The notes under the pieces are model-generated. The model worked only from the letters and a program-made list of their open reading frames with translations, ran no database searches and was not told where the DNA came from. A program made the translations under genes and the position numbers. 64,000 nt of DNA from Bacteroidales bacterium (GTDB lineage: Bacteria > Bacteroidota > Bacteroidia > Bacteroidales > UBA10428). This document shows positions 62,247 to 64,000 of the stretch, in pieces (position 1 is the first letter of the stretch; every line of letters begins with the position of its first letter). The stretch spans positions 124,001-188,000 of the forward strand of contig JAFGQZ010000046.1 in the NCBI GenBank assembly GCA_016935435.1, read 5' to 3'.

Positions 62247-62365
62247 AATAATGAGGCTGTTCAAAAAAAACTCTGTGGCTCATGTTTCTTTGATTTTAAG
62301 CTTGACCCACAGAGTTCCTAAAAGTATAGTATAGAGCATATAGTTTTTTGGACAGCCTCATTATT
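62247..62365. mobile_element. MITE-like element with 22-bp terminal inverted repeats
   Basis: A 119-bp element whose ends are inverted repeats (62247-62268 and 62344-62365, one mismatch), starting AATAATGAGGCTGTTCAAAA. An inner inverted repeat AACTCTGTGG/CCACAGAGTT (62269-62278 and 62307-62316) is nested inside. GAGGCTGT-CAAAAA ends are common in Bacteroidota insertion sequences, so this may be a transposase-less derivative; alternatively it is a large stem acting as terminator for the GxGYxYP gene. Confidence 0.55.
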
Positions 62366-62465
62366 TAGTTTGAACTTTTTATGCAATTGTTCTTTATGGC
62401 ACAACAATACTTTGAAACCATTTTAAAAATGATTAGATTCGACATTTAAAACATACGTTTGCAAT

Positions 62466-64000
62466 ATGACAACATTTATTCATAATATCAGTTTTCGTCA
62501 TACTTTATTTATTATATGCTTATCGGTTTATTCTACTATTCTCATGAGTCAGGAAATTTTTTTAAATAAAAAAATGCAATCGTTTGCATTTCAGGATATC
62601 TATATTTCAGAAATGATGGCGGCGAACACCTCCGGTTTGACCGATGAAGACGGCGACCATTCCGATTGGATAGAGTTGCACAATCCGACAAGCAAAGCAA
62701 TAAGCCTGAATGGATGGTTTATTTCCGACGACTTAAATAATAAAATTAAATGGCTTTTCCCTGACATAAGCCTTAACCCTGGTGAGTTTTTCGTACTGTT
62801 TGCATCAGGCAAAAACAGGCGTGAAACCACTAAGACGCTACATACAAACTTCAAATTATCATCAGAAGGGGAAAATGTGGTATTAACCCGTCCTGATCGC
62901 ACAACTACCACATTCATTTTTAACGGAGGCTATCCTTCTCAAATTTCAGATATTTCTTACGCCTGGTACAATAACGGGTTTATTTTTTGCGCGGGACCAA
63001 CACCGGGCATGTCAAACTCCCCCAAAGAATATATCCGACCGCCAGTATTAGGTAACACAACGGGTGTATGCTGGAAGCCGGTTCAGTTAAATATTGCAGC
63101 TCCCGATGCAGGTGCTACAATTATTTATACACTCGATGGAAGCGTACCATCATTAACTAATGGTTTTGTTTATACAGGCGAAATAGAAATCGGAAAAACA
63201 ACCATTTTAAGGGCGATTGTTATAAAGGGCGATAATACAAGCGAGGTAGTAACAGGTACCTTTCTGTTTTTAAAGAATGTTCTTGCACAACCCGACAGTA
63301 TTTGCGGTTATCCAAACGAATTGGGCAAATACAATACCTTGGAGGGAAGGGCCATAGCCGACTACGGCATGGATCCGGAAATTGTTGAACACTATGTTGC
63401 CGATTCGTTTTATGCAGCATTTTTATCGTTGCCCATACTTTCAATTGTTAGCGATAAAAACCATTTCTTTCGCGATACTGTTTCAGAAACCCTGGGTGGC
63501 ATATATATGTACACCGGCTCCGATGGCAACTCAATTGGCGATGGATGGGAACGGCCAGTATCGGTCGAATATTTCTCGAACGATACTCTAAAAGGAAATT
63601 TCACCATTAACTGTGGCATTCGCCTTCAGGGTGGCGAGGGCAGGGTTCCGGAGAAATCACCGAAGCACTCGTTCCGGTTAATTTTCAGAAGTCAATACGG
63701 AGCTTCAAAACTTCACTATCCACTTTTCGACGATACCTCGGCCACAAAAAAGTTCGACAACCTTGTATTGCGTGCCGGATTTTGTAACACGTGGCACCAT
63801 TGGGATCCTGTTCAACGTAAACAGGCAACTTATATAAGGGATGCCTGGTATAAAGATTCACAGCTCGCTATGGGTTACAAATCGGCACATTCGAAGTTTG
63901 TGCATTTATTTATAAACGGATTATACTGGGGACTATATGATATTTCAGAAAGGGTGGACAAAGATTTTATGGAAACATACCTGGGCGGCGATGAAACCGA
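62466..64000 (+). CDS. Secreted lamin-tail / CotH kinase-family protein (cut by right edge)
   Basis: The first 511 codons. Order: signal peptide (about 1-29), lamin-tail domain (about 45-150; ISEMMAANTSG, DWIELHNPTSKAISLNGW), an FN3-associated/chitobiase C-terminal-like domain (about 195-265; IYTLDGSVP), and the start of a CotH domain (about 320 on; LPILSIVSD, RLQGGEGR, SFRLIFRSQYG). CotH is a protein kinase-like fold in spore coats; in Bacteroidota this combination is secreted and often T9SS-exported. Substrate unknown. A TACGTTTG box lies 5 nt before the ATG. Confidence 0.87.
   Translation, partial: MTTFIHNISFRHTLFIICLSVYSTILMSQEIFLNKKMQSFAFQDIYISEMMAANTSGLTDEDGDHSDWIELHNPTSKAISLNGWFISDDLNNKIKWLFPDISLNPGEFFVLFASGKNRRETTKTLHTNFKLSSEGENVVLTRPDRTTTTFIFNGGYPSQISDISYAWYNNGFIFCAGPTPGMSNSPKEYIRPPVLGNTTGVCWKPVQLNIAAPDAGATIIYTLDGSVPSLTNGFVYTGEIEIGKTTILRAIVIKGDNTSEVVTGTFLFLKNVLAQPDSICGYPNELGKYNTLEGRAIADYGMDPEIVEHYVADSFYAAFLSLPILSIVSDKNHFFRDTVSETLGGIYMYTGSDGNSIGDGWERPVSVEYFSNDTLKGNFTINCGIRLQGGEGRVPEKSPKHSFRLIFRSQYGASKLHYPLFDDTSATKKFDNLVLRAGFCNTWHHWDPVQRKQATYIRDAWYKDSQLAMGYKSAHSKFVHLFINGLYWGLYDISERVDKDFMETYLGGDET

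Noticed and set aside
62454-62461. TACGTTTG as promoter of the CotH gene
   Set aside because: It lies only 4 nt before the ATG, has no -33 element, and such octamers are expected by chance.
1-64000. CRISPR arrays, tRNA/rRNA genes, prophage or complete IS
   Set aside because: I saw no regularly spaced repeats, cloverleaf-like genes, phage genes or transposase genes on either strand.

Overview
The window looks like a chromosomal segment of a free-living Bacteroidota, most likely of the Bacteroidales/Marinilabiliales type. The evidence is: secreted enzymes ending in type IX secretion (T9SS) sorting domains, the Bacteroidota-specific DUF4295 gene beside rpmG/rpmB/ftsY, two-component-regulator propeller proteins, TAnnTTTG-type -7 boxes, and almost no Shine-Dalgarno sequences. 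A cluster rich in Fe-S ATPases and NifX-like proteins, typical of anaerobes, suggests an anaerobic or facultative lifestyle. No rRNA, tRNA, CRISPR array, intact insertion sequence or prophage was seen.

Layout. 1-1891: C-terminally cut propeller sensor. 2199-3998: hipBA toxin-antitoxin pair with three candidate operators over its promoter. 4385-7746: mnmE and a secreted GH128-type glucanase. 8148-12929: a tryptophanase-like lyase, sucD, a DUF5009 membrane protein, a SiaC-like protein and a 49-residue basic protein missed by length-limited ORF calling. 13180-19927: TPR protein, gyrA and divergent clpC. 19957-24601: ECF sigma factor and a cell-wall module (lipoprotein, two different YkuD L,D-transpeptidases, a membrane protein). 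24624-33391: housekeeping genes (rimO, cls, ftsY, DUF4295, rpmG, rpmB, cinA, M48 protease, EVE protein, fabG). 33536-43053: mixed genes including a 951-residue transmembrane regulator with a LuxR-type HTH, an FKBP lipoprotein, a Mut7-C protein, a racemase and an SDR.

43554-64000 is the accessory part. Two large secreted GxGYxYP-family proteins (43554-47036 and 59080-62226), a GH16 laminarinase-like enzyme with two CBM6 modules (56525-58369) and a CotH/lamin-tail protein cut by the right edge are all exported cell-surface proteins. Together with the GH128-type enzyme at 5986 they suggest beta-1,3-glucan use, although no SusC/SusD pair lies in the window.

Between them, 47181-54996 is a ten-gene, same-strand cluster: DUF134 regulator, two NifX/orange-protein-like proteins, a DUF89 protein, two MinD-type ATPases each with two 4Fe-4S motifs, an Mrp ATPase, TrmO, a CoA-disulfide-reductase/rhodanese fusion and an MBL-fold hydrolase. 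It resembles, but extends, the orange-protein (ORP) operon of Desulfovibrio, and its promoter has a -7 box sitting inside an inverted repeat. It is the best candidate here for an under-described system, probably metal-sulfur cluster assembly or sulfur handling. A lone trpB follows it. All calls come from reading the sequence without database searches.
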